Origin: an uncultured beta proteobacterium
Lineage (GTDB): Bacteria; Pseudomonadota; Gammaproteobacteria; Burkholderiales; Burkholderiaceae_B
Assembly: GCA_903894155.1 (NCBI GenBank)
Contig: CAITPF010000202.1
Span: 1-62,922 of the forward strand
Direction: 5' to 3'
Length of the DNA stretch: 62,922 nt
The notes beneath the pieces were generated by a model. It worked only from the letters and a program-made list of their open reading frames with translations, had not been told where the DNA came from and did not search any database. A program made the translations under genes and the position numbers. Positions 1 through 8,945 of this stretch are shown in pieces (within the stretch, counting starts at the first letter, position 1; each line of letters opens with the position of its first letter).

Positions 1-1322
1 ATGCGCTCACTTAGCCCAAGAAAATTCTCCGATGCGTCTAAATCGTTCATATTCATCGACAACAGTTCTTGTACCGAATAACCGTGCATTCGTGCAAAGG
101 CCTCATTGACGGCGAGTATCTGGCCCTCTGCCGATGAAACCACGATCCCGTCCGTTGCTCTTTCGAACAGAGAGCGGAATCGATGGCTACTCTCCTTCAG
201 CCTCTCTTCCCGGTTCGCCAAAGCCGTCAAGAGGCGATTGAAGCTCACAAGGAGCTTTCCGACCTCCCCCGGACTATTGACGGGCAGCAACCTGGGCGTC
301 TCGTCGGTTTGCGCATATTTTTCGATTGCGACAGCGGCAGCCAGCATGGGTGCAAGCTGCTGCCTCAGTTGACGCGACATAAACCACCACAGCAGACCAC
401 CGACGACGATCGTGAAAAAAATCGTTGCGAGTACCAATTGCCTCTGCGTCGCACCGATCGGTGCAAAGGCCTCTTGCGTGGGTAGCGATACAACCAGAAT
501 CCAGTTTGCGAAAGGGATACGGGCCGATGAGGTGAGTACTTCAATGCCAAGTGAGCTCACGTTGACGGCGCTGCCGTCGAACCCTTCAAGGCGTCTCGCC
601 AGTACCGGGTTAATTTCGGGTGAAGGAAGGGGCTGCATCACCAGCTTTTCGTAGTTGGCGTTCGATGTCGTGGTCACGAACAGTTTGTGTGCCGGATCGA
701 TGAGGAGGTATCCGCCAGTGATTCCATAACGGCTCGCGACAAAGCTGTCCAGGAAGTTCGGGAGGCTCAAGTCGGTTGCGCCCGCCAAGGCACCGATCAC
801 CCGGCCCTGTTCGTCCCGAATGGGTGTCGTCATGGCAAAACTCGGGGCAACCACCTTTTTGCCAACGACAGCCTTGCCGACCGAAGCCCTGTTTTCGTTG
901 AGTGCCGTGGCGATGTGGTCTCGATCGAGGTAATTCAAGCCAACCCGCCCGATACGAGGCACTTCGGCGACTGCAACACCGTCAAGACGCGTGACGAAAG
1001 CACCGGCATTAAAAAGAATTTGAAGAATCGGACGCTGTTCAAGGTATGCCTGCAACTTCGCAGGCTGATCAAGCATCGGCAGGTCGATGTCACCCGCAAT
1101 GACTTCCAGCGCCCTGATCCGCTCATCCAGATTGCCGTTGATTTCCGCTGCGATGACTGAAACCGTGGCAACCTGCTGTTTGCCGAGCAATTCCTCCATG
1201 TCGTGGCGCAACAACTGACCGGAATAGAACGACATCGACCAGACACCGATCACAAACAGGGTGATCGTCAGGGCAATGACCCGAAATTTGAACGAGTACC
1301 AAAAGGCGCTGCGCAATTTCAT
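1..1322 (-). CDS. Cache-HAMP-PAS membrane sensor, partial (C-terminus outside window)
   Basis: An uninterrupted minus-strand frame starts at an ATG at 1322 (MKLRSAFWYSFKFRVIALT) and runs off the left edge after 440 codons. A first membrane segment lies near residues 12-32. A periplasmic region of about 250 residues follows that reads like a double Cache domain (for example GYLLIDPAHKLFVTTT and FANWILVVSLPTQEAF). A second membrane helix lies near 294-318, then a HAMP-like linker with SFNRLLTAL. A PAS domain begins near 384 (LFERATDGIVVSSAEGQ; VNEAFARMHGYS). The Cache/HAMP/PAS order is typical of membrane histidine kinases and diguanylate cyclases. The output domain is missing, so kinase, GGDEF/EAL or another output cannot be told apart. 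It is divergent from the DUF1254 gene. Confidence 0.85.
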   Translation of the reverse strand, partial: MKLRSAFWYSFKFRVIALTITLFVIGVWSMSFYSGQLLRHDMEELLGKQQVATVSVIAAEINGNLDERIRALEVIAGDIDLPMLDQPAKLQAYLEQRPILQILFNAGAFVTRLDGVAVAEVPRIGRVGLNYLDRDHIATALNENRASVGKAVVGKKVVAPSFAMTTPIRDEQGRVIGALAGATDLSLPNFLDSFVASRYGITGGYLLIDPAHKLFVTTTSNANYEKLVMQPLPSPEINPVLARRLEGFDGSAVNVSSLGIEVLTSSARIPFANWILVVSLPTQEAFAPIGATQRQLVLATIFFTIVVGGLLWWFMSRQLRQQLAPMLAAAVAIEKYAQTDETPRLLPVNSPGEVGKLLVSFNRLLTALANREERLKESSHRFRSLFERATDGIVVSSAEGQILAVNEAFARMHGYSVQELLSMNMNDLDASENFLGLSER

Positions 1323-1410
1323 GACGTTGGTTCCGAAGGCGTCGATTTAAATCCGATCGCTTCGTGGATTATCCTCCCGCTCGCCGCATCCTGTACCGAC
1401 GATAGTCATT

Positions 1411-1438
1411 TTGACAATGGTTGGAAGGGTTTACAAAT
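1411..1438 (+). promoter_or_regulatory. possible sigma-70 promoter for the DUF1254 gene
   Basis: TTGACA at 1411-1416 is followed after 16 bp by ACAAAT at 1433-1438. The -35 is perfect and the -10 is poor. It lies in the 228-bp divergent gap, about 110 bp before the DUF1254 start. No other gene-like signal was seen in this gap. Confidence 0.3.
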
Positions 1439-1550
1439 CCTTGACGCGCTTGCGCGCCCAACAACACCGTCGCGGCCTGCGGGAACTCTATTTCCAAAGT
1501 ATTTTGTTGCCGATACAATGCGAACCGATTTCCCTGAAGGAGACCGGATC

Positions 1551-3047
1551 ATGATAAGGCACGTACTGCTTGGGGCGATGATTGCCGTCGCGCTGACCAC
1601 GACCGTTTGCGCGCAGGATTACAAGATGACAACGCCTTTCGCGCCGGGTGTCGCCGTGCCCGACAAGGTCGAATCCTCGATCGGAACGCTGAACCTGGAT
1701 TACGGCTATCCGTCGCCCGATACCGTTGACAAGATCTACGACAACCTTGACCGCTCACGGGCGTTGCAAGCCTACTTGCTGGCGATCCCGATCGTTAACC
1801 AGGCGGGCATGCGCGATTCAATCCGCAAGTTCGGGCCCGATAACCAGACCGACGTGATCTGGGAAAACCTGGTCGACCCGAGGACTGTCGAGCTAACGGC
1901 CAACGACAACACGATCTATAACTTTGTCTGGGTGGACACCAGCAAGGGGCCATTGGTGGCAGAGATCCCGCCCAAGGTGCTGGGGCTGGTCAATGACTTC
2001 TGGTACAAGTGGGTAGCAGACGTAGGCCTCACTGGCGTCGACAAAGGCGCGGGCGGCAAGTACCTCATCCTGCCGCCCGGATTCAAGGGCGACGTCCCGC
2101 CCGGCTATCACGTCGTGCGGCCGAATACGTTCGGCAACTGGCTCGTGTTTCGTGCCTTCGTTGTGGATGGTTCAACCCAACCCGGCGTTGACTCGGTCAA
2201 GAATAACTTGCGGGTCTATCGCCTGGACGAGGCCGCAAACCCGCCACCCATGAAATTTGTCAATGGCTCGGGGATTCCAGCGAACTTCGTCGCACCGGGT
2301 GACTATTCGTTCTGGGGGCTGTTGAACCAGGTCATTCAGGAGGAGCCTGCGGAGGGTTCTGATCCGACCACGTTGGGCCTGTTCGCCTCGATCGGTATTG
2401 TCAAGGGCCAGCCATTCAACCCCGATGCGCGGATGAAGAAAATCCTGACCGATGCCGCGAATATCGGCGCCGTGACGGCGCGGACGATCGCCTTCAGGAT
2501 TCGTTCAAAGGATGCGTATTTCTACCCGGAAAGTGCATGGCGCCTGCCGTTCTTCGGCGGCTACAAGTTCGAGGCTGCGCCCGGCGTCAGTAACCTGGAC
2601 GGTGCCGCCTTCTACTATTACTTTGCCACCGGTGTTACGCCGGCGATGGAGGAAAAGATGGTGGGCCTGGGATCGCAATATCCCTGGTCGGTGCAGGATG
2701 CGAAGGGCAATCCCTTTGATGGCGGCAAGACCTACAAGCTGCGGTTGCCGCCAAACATCCCGGTCAAGGATTTCTGGTCGGTCATCGTCTACGACAATCA
2801 GACTCGCTCAATGGTGCAGACCGATCAAAAGGCCCCGAGTGTCAGCAGCCAGAACAAGGGGGTCAAGACCAATGCGGACGGCTCGGTGGATGTCTACTTC
2901 GGACCCAAAGCACCCGCGGGCATGGAGAACAACTGGGTGCAGACGATTCCAGGAAAGGGCTGGTTCATGATCCTTCGCCTCTATGGTCCGCTGGAGCCGT
3001 GGTTTAACAAGACTTGGCGGCCAGGCGAAATCGAACTGCAGTCCTGA
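1551..3047 (+). CDS. secreted DUF1254/DUF1214 domain protein
   Basis: This encodes 498 residues from an ATG at 1551 that has AAGGAG a few bases upstream. The open frame extends further 5', but that extension lacks a ribosome site and would bury the signal peptide (MIRHVLLGAMIAVALTTTVCAQ). The mature protein has the two-part DUF1254 layout. The N-terminal part holds LDYGYPSPDTVDKIYDNLD and the QAYLLAIPIVN stretch. The C-terminal DUF1214 part holds DFWSVIVYDNQTRSMVQTDQ and ends with GWFMILRLYGPLEPWFNKTW. The family is secreted and widespread in proteobacteria, with no settled biochemical role. The gene is followed by a cell-wall hydrolase gene 85 bp downstream, with no obvious functional link. 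Confidence 0.85.
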   Translation: MIRHVLLGAMIAVALTTTVCAQDYKMTTPFAPGVAVPDKVESSIGTLNLDYGYPSPDTVDKIYDNLDRSRALQAYLLAIPIVNQAGMRDSIRKFGPDNQTDVIWENLVDPRTVELTANDNTIYNFVWVDTSKGPLVAEIPPKVLGLVNDFWYKWVADVGLTGVDKGAGGKYLILPPGFKGDVPPGYHVVRPNTFGNWLVFRAFVVDGSTQPGVDSVKNNLRVYRLDEAANPPPMKFVNGSGIPANFVAPGDYSFWGLLNQVIQEEPAEGSDPTTLGLFASIGIVKGQPFNPDARMKKILTDAANIGAVTARTIAFRIRSKDAYFYPESAWRLPFFGGYKFEAAPGVSNLDGAAFYYYFATGVTPAMEEKMVGLGSQYPWSVQDAKGNPFDGGKTYKLRLPPNIPVKDFWSVIVYDNQTRSMVQTDQKAPSVSSQNKGVKTNADGSVDVYFGPKAPAGMENNWVQTIPGKGWFMILRLYGPLEPWFNKTWRPGEIELQS

Positions 3048-3132
3048 TCCGCAGATTCTGACCACCTTCGACGGGCGCCTCTTACACTAGTGGTAGCGCT
3101 CGTGTCACGGGCGCGCGCTCGTATCGAATCCA

Positions 3133-4425
3133 ATGGTCCACAGAATGAACGTTCGTTTGTTAATGATCTTTCGCCGCCATCGTGCCTTCCCGTATGCGCT
3201 GATGATGGCTGCGCTCGCCGCCTTTGCGGGATTTTGCGCGCCTGTCGCAAACGCAGCGTCGTTCGATGCCTGCATCACGGGCCTGCGCAAGACCGCGCTT
3301 TCCCAGGGAATCGATGCCACCACGTTCGACAAGGCGCTGAAGGGCATCGAACCCGACCCCGATGTCATCAAATCCTTCGAGTACCAGCCCGAGTTCCGAA
3401 CCCCGATCTGGGACTACGTGGCCGGCCTGGTGGACGATGAGCGCGTTGCCGATGGCCGGGAGCAGATGGCGCGCTGGGACGCGGTGCTGGGCAACGCCGA
3501 GCGCGAATATGGGGTGGATCGCCATGTGATCGTGGCCGTCTGGGGGGTCGAGTCAAACTTTGGGCGCATCCAGGGCACGCGCGACCTGGTCCGATCGTTG
3601 ACGACGCTGGTCTGTGCGAACAAGCGCGAGTCTTTTTTCCGGGGCGAGTTGATGGCGACCCTGCGCATTTTGCAGTCCGGGGATATTGCAGCCGATGGGC
3701 TGACCGGATCGTGGGCGGGCGCCTTCGGGCAAACGCAATTCATGCCGACCACATACCAGCGGCTTGCGGTCGACTTCGATGGCGACGGAAAGCGCGACGT
3801 GGTGAATTCTGTCCCCGATGCGCTTGGATCGACGGCAAACTACCTGGCGCGCGCAGGCTGGGTCGCGGGTGAGCCCTGGGGTTACGAGGTGCGTATCCCG
3901 GAGAATTACGCCGGGCCGTCCGGTCGGCGCACACGCCAATCCCTGGCAAAGTGGGCGGCGCTTGGCGTAAGGCGCATTGAGCCGGTTCAGTCTGGCGGCA
4001 AGCCGCAGCCTGCCGACACCACGCAGGCGGGACTGCTATTGCCCGCCGGCCCACAGGGGCCAGCGTTTCTGGTGTTCCGGAATTTCGACGCGATCTACAG
4101 CTACAACGCGGCCGAGTCCTATGCGCTGTCGATCGCGCATCTGTCGGATCGCCTGCAAGGTGCCCCGGGGTTCAGCACGCCGTGGCCGACAGACGATCCC
4201 GGCCTGAGCCGGGCCGATCGGCGCGAAGTGCAGCAGCGGCTCATCGATCGTGGCTACGATATCGGCACGGTGGATGGAATGATTGGTGCCAAGTCGCGTG
4301 GCGCGATCAGCGATTTTCAGTCCGCACAAGGGTTGAAGGCGGACGGCCGGGCCGGCCTGCGGGTACTGAAGGCACTGCGTGAGGCGCCTGTCACTGCGCC
4401 GACCGTGCCTGCGGTCACCCAATAG
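3133..4425 (+). CDS. lytic murein transglycosylase, MltB family with peptidoglycan-binding domain
   Basis: This 430-residue periplasmic protein has a signal peptide (hydrophobic AFPYALMMAALAAFAGF, cleavage near VANAA). The SLT_2/MltB catalytic region spans roughly residues 40-340. WGVESNFGR places the likely catalytic Glu at 140, and AGAFGQTQFMPTTYQ is the usual substrate-cleft motif. A C-terminal PG_binding_1 domain lies near 355-415 (RREVQQRLIDRGYDIGTVDG; GAISDFQSAQGL). It should cleave the MurNAc-GlcNAc bond to 1,6-anhydroMurNAc during wall turnover. Starts at 3133, 3145 and 3160 are all in frame and none has a good ribosome site, so the first is kept provisionally. No lipobox is seen, unlike E. 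coli MltB. Confidence 0.9.
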   Translation: MVHRMNVRLLMIFRRHRAFPYALMMAALAAFAGFCAPVANAASFDACITGLRKTALSQGIDATTFDKALKGIEPDPDVIKSFEYQPEFRTPIWDYVAGLVDDERVADGREQMARWDAVLGNAEREYGVDRHVIVAVWGVESNFGRIQGTRDLVRSLTTLVCANKRESFFRGELMATLRILQSGDIAADGLTGSWAGAFGQTQFMPTTYQRLAVDFDGDGKRDVVNSVPDALGSTANYLARAGWVAGEPWGYEVRIPENYAGPSGRRTRQSLAKWAALGVRRIEPVQSGGKPQPADTTQAGLLLPAGPQGPAFLVFRNFDAIYSYNAAESYALSIAHLSDRLQGAPGFSTPWPTDDPGLSRADRREVQQRLIDRGYDIGTVDGMIGAKSRGAISDFQSAQGLKADGRAGLRVLKALREAPVTAPTVPAVTQ

Positions 4426-4498
4426 GCCACTTGTTCAACACCTTCGCGAGAAAGGCACCGAACGTCGTGCGCCTGGATCCGGTGCGCGGGCGTCGCGC

Positions 4499-5872
4499 CT
4501 AGTCGCTTGAAATCGCGGCGAATTGGGCTGCGATGAACTGAAGATCTTCCGCGGCGTTGAGCCCTGACAGTCGCCTGAAAAAATCGAGGGCTGCGGCCGG
4601 CGCGAGTGCGCCTTCCGAGCAGTCGGCGAACTTCGACGCAAGTGCATCATCGCCAAGCGGGTCACGCGGGTGGCCCTTGGGGAAGTAGGCAATTTCCTCC
4701 ATGAACGTCCCGTCCTGCAGTGTGGCCACCACGCGGGCCTGCTCGGGCATGGGCGCAATGACGTCCTTGCCGGGAAGCCTGGGGTCGAGTTGCATATGGA
4801 CCAGCGGCCAGAGTTTGCGCAGATCGTGGCGCGCCAGGCGATCCGGGTAAAAGTCGCGCACGCGAATGCGGTCCTCCACCAGGGCCAGTGCAACACAGTG
4901 GTTCATGCTGAAGCGCGCCTGCATTTCGTCCGCAGGCTCAGGGTACATCAGGTTGCCGACCACGATCCCCGAGACATGTGTGGTGAGGTTCGCCAGGTTG
5001 TGCGCGGTGAGACCCCGCGCGCGCAAGGCGCGCACGGCGTCGATCGTGCGGTGGGTGCTGGCGCAGCAGGGGTAGGCTTTGTGGATGATGCCGAGCCGTG
5101 TGATCGCGGGCTCGCCTGACAGTAGTTCGCGCGCTGCATCGAAGCCCGCAGCAGATTCCCCGCCGAACAACGAGCGGAACGACCAGTTGCCCTCGAAGAT
5201 TTCATCGGCGGCCGTGATGCCTTGCTCGGCCATGCACGCAGCGATGATGCCGGACTGCGCCGCCAGGCCCGCATGGATCGGTTTCATGTTCGTGCCGAAC
5301 TGTCGCTTCGATCCGCTGGAGAAACTGGTGGCCGCGGCAACCGCCGCGCTCGCGGCGGGCGCATCCAGCCCGAGCAGCCGCGCGCAGGCGCCTGCCACCG
5401 CGACCGCACCGAAGGTCAGCGTCGTGTGCCAGCCGCGCCCGTAGTGTGCATCGTTCATCGCGGCGCCGAGCGCCGCCTGGATTTCGAAGCCAATGATGTA
5501 GGCGTCAATGACCCGCGCCCCCGATTGGCCTCTGCTGAGCGCCAGCGCGAGGAGCGCGGGCACGAGCGCCGCACTGGGATGGGTGAGCGCAGGCTCCGAT
5601 ACGTCGTCGTAGTCCAGGGCGTGTGCGGCGGCGCCGTTGACCAGGGCCGCCCAGGGTGCGGGAAGCAGCCCGCCATTGATGCACTGAACCCCTGTGTGCG
5701 GATCGACCCACTGCTCAAAGGTACGGCGCGCGCGTTGCGCCGCCAGGTCTGCTCGCCCGCCGATCATGCATCCGATCGTGTCGGCAAATGCGCGCTCGGC
5801 GGCATGGATTGCCGCCGCATCCCAATCGGCTGGCCGACCTGCAATGAACTGGCCGAATTCGCGTGTCATCAT
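4499..5872 (-). CDS. MmgE/PrpD family protein
   Basis: This encodes 457 residues, the normal length of the MmgE/PrpD family, which includes 2-methylcitrate dehydratase and cis-aconitate decarboxylase. Family features are DTIGCMIGG near residue 35, NGAAAHALDYDDV near 105, GWHTTLTFGAVAVAGACARLLGL near 180 and HKAYPCCASTHRTIDAV near 275. It is the last gene of a leftward group with a Bug receptor, an M19-like dipeptidase and an alpha/beta hydrolase. No citrate synthase or prpB is nearby, so propionate metabolism is unlikely. Its substrate is probably another tricarboxylic or dicarboxylic acid. That last statement is inference. Confidence 0.88.
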   Translation of the reverse strand: MMTREFGQFIAGRPADWDAAAIHAAERAFADTIGCMIGGRADLAAQRARRTFEQWVDPHTGVQCINGGLLPAPWAALVNGAAAHALDYDDVSEPALTHPSAALVPALLALALSRGQSGARVIDAYIIGFEIQAALGAAMNDAHYGRGWHTTLTFGAVAVAGACARLLGLDAPAASAAVAAATSFSSGSKRQFGTNMKPIHAGLAAQSGIIAACMAEQGITAADEIFEGNWSFRSLFGGESAAGFDAARELLSGEPAITRLGIIHKAYPCCASTHRTIDAVRALRARGLTAHNLANLTTHVSGIVVGNLMYPEPADEMQARFSMNHCVALALVEDRIRVRDFYPDRLARHDLRKLWPLVHMQLDPRLPGKDVIAPMPEQARVVATLQDGTFMEEIAYFPKGHPRDPLGDDALASKFADCSEGALAPAAALDFFRRLSGLNAAEDLQFIAAQFAAISSD

Positions 5873-5908
5873 TCCTGTGCCCCTGATGGCTGTTCGCTGG
5901 CCTGGTGG

Positions 5909-6946
5909 CTATTGCGGCTCGATGCCGGCATCCTGGATCAGCTTCTTCGATTTTGCGAGCTCGGCCAGGATATACGCCTGCAGGTCAGCTCCGCCGACGC
6001 CAAGCCGCTCGAAGCCGTTGGGCTCGAGCGCCCTGAGAAACTCGGCAGAGGAGGTCACGGCGAGAATGTTCTTCGTGAGCAGCTCGACGATTTCTGCCGG
6101 CGTCCCCTTGGGCGCGACGACAGCCACCCACGAGCGCATGGCGGGGAACCCGGGCAGGTATTCGGTGATGGCGGGAACATCCGGCAACTGGGGCGTCCGG
6201 GTTTCCGTGGTGACCGCGACGGCGCGCACCTGGCCGCTGCGGATTGCGCCGATGGAGCTATTCAGATCGGTGCACAGAAGCAGGATTTGTCCGCCGATGA
6301 GTTCGGTAATGGCCTGTGGGCTGGATTTGTAGGGGACCTGATTGATGTCGATTCCAGTCGCCTTCTTGATGTTTTCCGAGCAGACCGTCGACAGACCGAA
6401 CGGGGTTCCGTAGGAATACTTGCCCGGGGTGGCCTTGATATAGGCGATGAGCTCCGGGAACGTTTTCGCCGGCAGATCCTTGCTGACCAGAAGGATCAGG
6501 GGCGGCCCGCCGATGCCCGCGACCGGCTCAAAATCCGCGATGGGGTCATAGCCGAGGTTTTTGTAAAGCCAGGGGTTTTGAGCATGCGTGGTTCCCGTGG
6601 CCACCAGCAGCGTGTGCCCGTCGGGCCTGGCCTTGGCGACGATGCCCGAACCCACCATCCCGTTTGCGCCAGGCTTATCCTCGACGATGAATGAGGTGGT
6701 GTTGAGGCGATCATTCAGCCCCTTGACCATGAGGCGGGTCATGATGTCGGTCGAACTGCCGACTGCGAATGGCACGATGAACGAAACCGGCCGGCTCGGA
6801 TAGGGATCGGCCGCCTGGGCGCCGCAGGGCAGCAGCAAGGTCGCCACGAGCGAAAGGGCAAGCGAGCGCGCCCACCGCAAGCGTTGCGTTTCCCGGGCTT
6901 TCAGCCCGCAGACAACGGTCGTCAGAGCATGGTCAAAGGAATGCAT
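5909..6946 (-). CDS. Bug/TctC-family periplasmic solute receptor
   Basis: This encodes 345 residues from the ATG at 6946, which has GGAGAG upstream. The longer open frame to 7072 would run into the dipeptidase gene and has no ribosome site. The signal peptide is ARSLALSLVATLLLPCGAQAA. The mature protein begins with the family hallmark YPSRPVSFIVPFAVGSSTD, followed by VEDKPGANGMVGSGIVAKA and ADFEPVAGIG. Bug proteins bind small carboxylates and usually serve TctAB permeases, but no tctA or tctB lies in the window. It sits 36 bp upstream of the MmgE/PrpD gene and likely delivers the substrate of that operon. Confidence 0.92.
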   Translation of the reverse strand: MHSFDHALTTVVCGLKARETQRLRWARSLALSLVATLLLPCGAQAADPYPSRPVSFIVPFAVGSSTDIMTRLMVKGLNDRLNTTSFIVEDKPGANGMVGSGIVAKARPDGHTLLVATGTTHAQNPWLYKNLGYDPIADFEPVAGIGGPPLILLVSKDLPAKTFPELIAYIKATPGKYSYGTPFGLSTVCSENIKKATGIDINQVPYKSSPQAITELIGGQILLLCTDLNSSIGAIRSGQVRAVAVTTETRTPQLPDVPAITEYLPGFPAMRSWVAVVAPKGTPAEIVELLTKNILAVTSSAEFLRALEPNGFERLGVGGADLQAYILAELAKSKKLIQDAGIEPQ

Positions 6947-6999
6947 CAGGATCGCTCTCCATTGGAAATGCCGGGGCCGGGATTGGCCCTCGAGCTGGC

Positions 7000-7980
7000 C
7001 TAGCCAATACTTTCGCCCAGGAACCGCAGCCAGTTTTCCCCGAGCACTGCGCGGATTCTGGATTCCGGCCATCCGCGGCGGATCATCGCCTCGGTCAGGC
7101 GAGGATAATCGGCCAGCGTTTCCATGCCCTTGACGAACGGTGCGCGCCCGCGCCCCGGGTTGGCCCGCCGCGCGTATCCCTTATCCTGGCGAAGCCAGTC
7201 GAAGAAGTCGTCGCCGTGGCCCTGCGTCGAGTCGGTGCCAATGCCCACGTTGGCTTCGCCACACACGTTGATCATATATTCGAACAGTTCGACGCAGTCG
7301 TCGAGCGTCGTATTGGCGCCGGTCTTCATGAAGGGCGGGTAAGTGGCCACGCCGACGAAACCGCCGCGATCGATGATCTCGCGCAATTGCTCGTCTGTCT
7401 TGTTGCGTGCGTTGTCAAAGGCGCCGCGGGGCGCGACATGGGTGTAGGCGCAGGGGCGCTTCGAATAGGCGATCGCCTCGGATGAAGTTCTGGGGCCCAC
7501 GTGCGAAAGATCGATCAGCATGCCGAGGCGATTCATCTCGTCGATGACTTCGCGCCCGAACCCCGAGAGCCCGCTGTCGCGATCCTCCCAGCAGCCGGAC
7601 CCGACCAGATTCTGGGTGTTGTAGGTCAGCTGGATGACGCTCACGCCCGCATCCTTGTAGATCTCGAGCAGGTCGAGCCGATCCTCGATGCCGGAGGTAT
7701 TTTGCCACCCGAGGATGATGCCGACTTTGCCAAGCGCCTTGGCCCGGCGAATATCGGCGGCGCTCCTGACCTGCATGATCAGGTCGGCGTGTTCAACGAA
7801 TGCGCGCTTCCAGCGGCCGATGTTGATCATGGTGTCGCGCAGGCCTTCCCACACGGAGCACGTGCAGTTGGCCGCGGTCAGGCCGCCGCGGTGCATGTCC
7901 TCGAAAACCTCGCGACTCCAGCGCGATACGATCAACCCGTCGATGACGATGGCGGATTTGTGCAGTTCATCAGTTGGCAT
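7000..7980 (-). CDS. M19 renal-dipeptidase-like protein with altered metal ligands
   Basis: This encodes 326 residues with the M19 (membrane dipeptidase) fold. MLIDLSHVGPRTSSEAI carries the conserved DLSH histidine, THVAPRGAFDN aligns with the second histidine block and VGIGTDSTQGHG with the catalytic Asp region. The N-terminal zinc motif, normally H-x-D in DGHND, reads IDGLIVSRW here. The bridging Glu of the GxEG block appears as GWQNTSGIED. There is no signal peptide, so it is probably cytoplasmic. It lies between the hydrolase and the Bug receptor in one leftward operon. Either this is a diverged subfamily with a different metal site, or it is a non-peptidase amidohydrolase. The alignment was made by eye. 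Confidence 0.85.
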   Translation of the reverse strand: MPTDELHKSAIVIDGLIVSRWSREVFEDMHRGGLTAANCTCSVWEGLRDTMINIGRWKRAFVEHADLIMQVRSAADIRRAKALGKVGIILGWQNTSGIEDRLDLLEIYKDAGVSVIQLTYNTQNLVGSGCWEDRDSGLSGFGREVIDEMNRLGMLIDLSHVGPRTSSEAIAYSKRPCAYTHVAPRGAFDNARNKTDEQLREIIDRGGFVGVATYPPFMKTGANTTLDDCVELFEYMINVCGEANVGIGTDSTQGHGDDFFDWLRQDKGYARRANPGRGRAPFVKGMETLADYPRLTEAMIRRGWPESRIRAVLGENWLRFLGESIG

Positions 7981-8027
7981 GTTGTTTTCTCTGCGGGGAT
8001 CTTGTCGGGGAACCGGAATCCACCCGG

Positions 8028-8813
8028 TTATTTGAGGAACGGGAGTGCTTGCGCGAGAAACTCGGCCGTCCTGGTTTCGCAGAAGAGGTGGCCGCCGCTG
8101 TCAAGCAACGCCAGCTTGCATTGGGGAATCGCCGCCGCCGCTTCCTCGGCATACCAGGGCGGCATGATCAGATCGTCGCGTGCGCCCATCACGAGCGTCG
8201 GGCAGGCAATCCGGGAATAGAAGGGGCGTGCGTCAAAGGCAAGAATCGCGTTCAGTCGCGCGGCGATTCCCGGGGCATCCTGCGGATGCGCAAGCGCGTC
8301 CTGCGCAAGCTGCGTAAAGCGTGCGAAGTTCGCCCGCCGAAAATCCGTCGAGTAGCACAGCAGGGTGTTCAGATGGACGTAGTGATCGGGGGGAAGGGTC
8401 TGTGCGGCCGCGATGCGCAAATTCTGGATGCGTTGCAAATCCGGGTCTGCATGCGTCCATAGTGCGGCCAGCACGAGCCGCGTCACACGGCTCGGGTGCA
8501 GGGCAGCCAATGCGGTCGCTTTGCCGGTTCCGGTGGAAATCCCGATGACATGTGCCCGATCGAAGCCCGCAGCATCCATGAGCGCGACGATGTCCCCCGC
8601 GAGCTCCTGCATACTTTGGCCCTGATGGCCGCGTGTGCTGCGGCCTGTTCCGCGCTGGTCGTAGGAGAGCACCGTGTGCTGTCGCGCAAGCCCGGCGAGG
8701 AGCTCCGCACGCGCCTCCGGGCCGGAGCCCTGACCGGCCGTCACCACGACGGGCGAGCCTTGTCCGGTGACGTCATAAAAAATTTCCGCTTCTCCAACCT
8801 TGGCCATCGGCAT
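8028..8813 (-). CDS. alpha/beta hydrolase
   Basis: This encodes 261 residues from the ATG at 8813, chosen because AGGAGA lies 8 bases upstream; the frame is open back to 8930. The alpha/beta fold shows the nucleophile elbow GISTGTG (Ser in G-x-S-x-G), an oxyanion region near VVVTAGQGSGPEA, SYDQRGTGRS after strand 4, a possible acid at GARDDLIMPP and the histidine in DSGGHLF. It most resembles 3-oxoadipate enol-lactonase or haloperoxidase-type hydrolases. It is the first gene of the leftward catabolic operon ending at the MmgE/PrpD gene, so an ester or lactone intermediate is plausible. The exact substrate is unknown. Confidence 0.88.
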   Translation of the reverse strand: MPMAKVGEAEIFYDVTGQGSPVVVTAGQGSGPEARAELLAGLARQHTVLSYDQRGTGRSTRGHQGQSMQELAGDIVALMDAAGFDRAHVIGISTGTGKATALAALHPSRVTRLVLAALWTHADPDLQRIQNLRIAAAQTLPPDHYVHLNTLLCYSTDFRRANFARFTQLAQDALAHPQDAPGIAARLNAILAFDARPFYSRIACPTLVMGARDDLIMPPWYAEEAAAAIPQCKLALLDSGGHLFCETRTAEFLAQALPFLK

Positions 8814-8945
8814 AGCCCGATCTCCTGAAAAGTCTGGTGCAACATCGACGCAGGGCGCGTTGCGCGGAAGTTTAATGCAGCGCAAGGTGCCAGTGTAGGC
8901 ATTCTCACAACCAAAGTATGATTGAGGCAACCCCTGGGTGTTTCA

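Noticed and set aside
1203-1550. N-terminal extension of the DUF1254 protein
   Set aside because: It overlaps the divergent sensor gene and precedes a proper signal peptide and ribosome site at 1551.
3146-3156. TGAACGTTCGT in the mltB N-terminal region, resembling the fatty-acid operator
   Set aside because: It lacks the outer bases of the 12-bp palindrome and lies in or at the start of coding sequence of a cell-wall gene, so chance is more likely.
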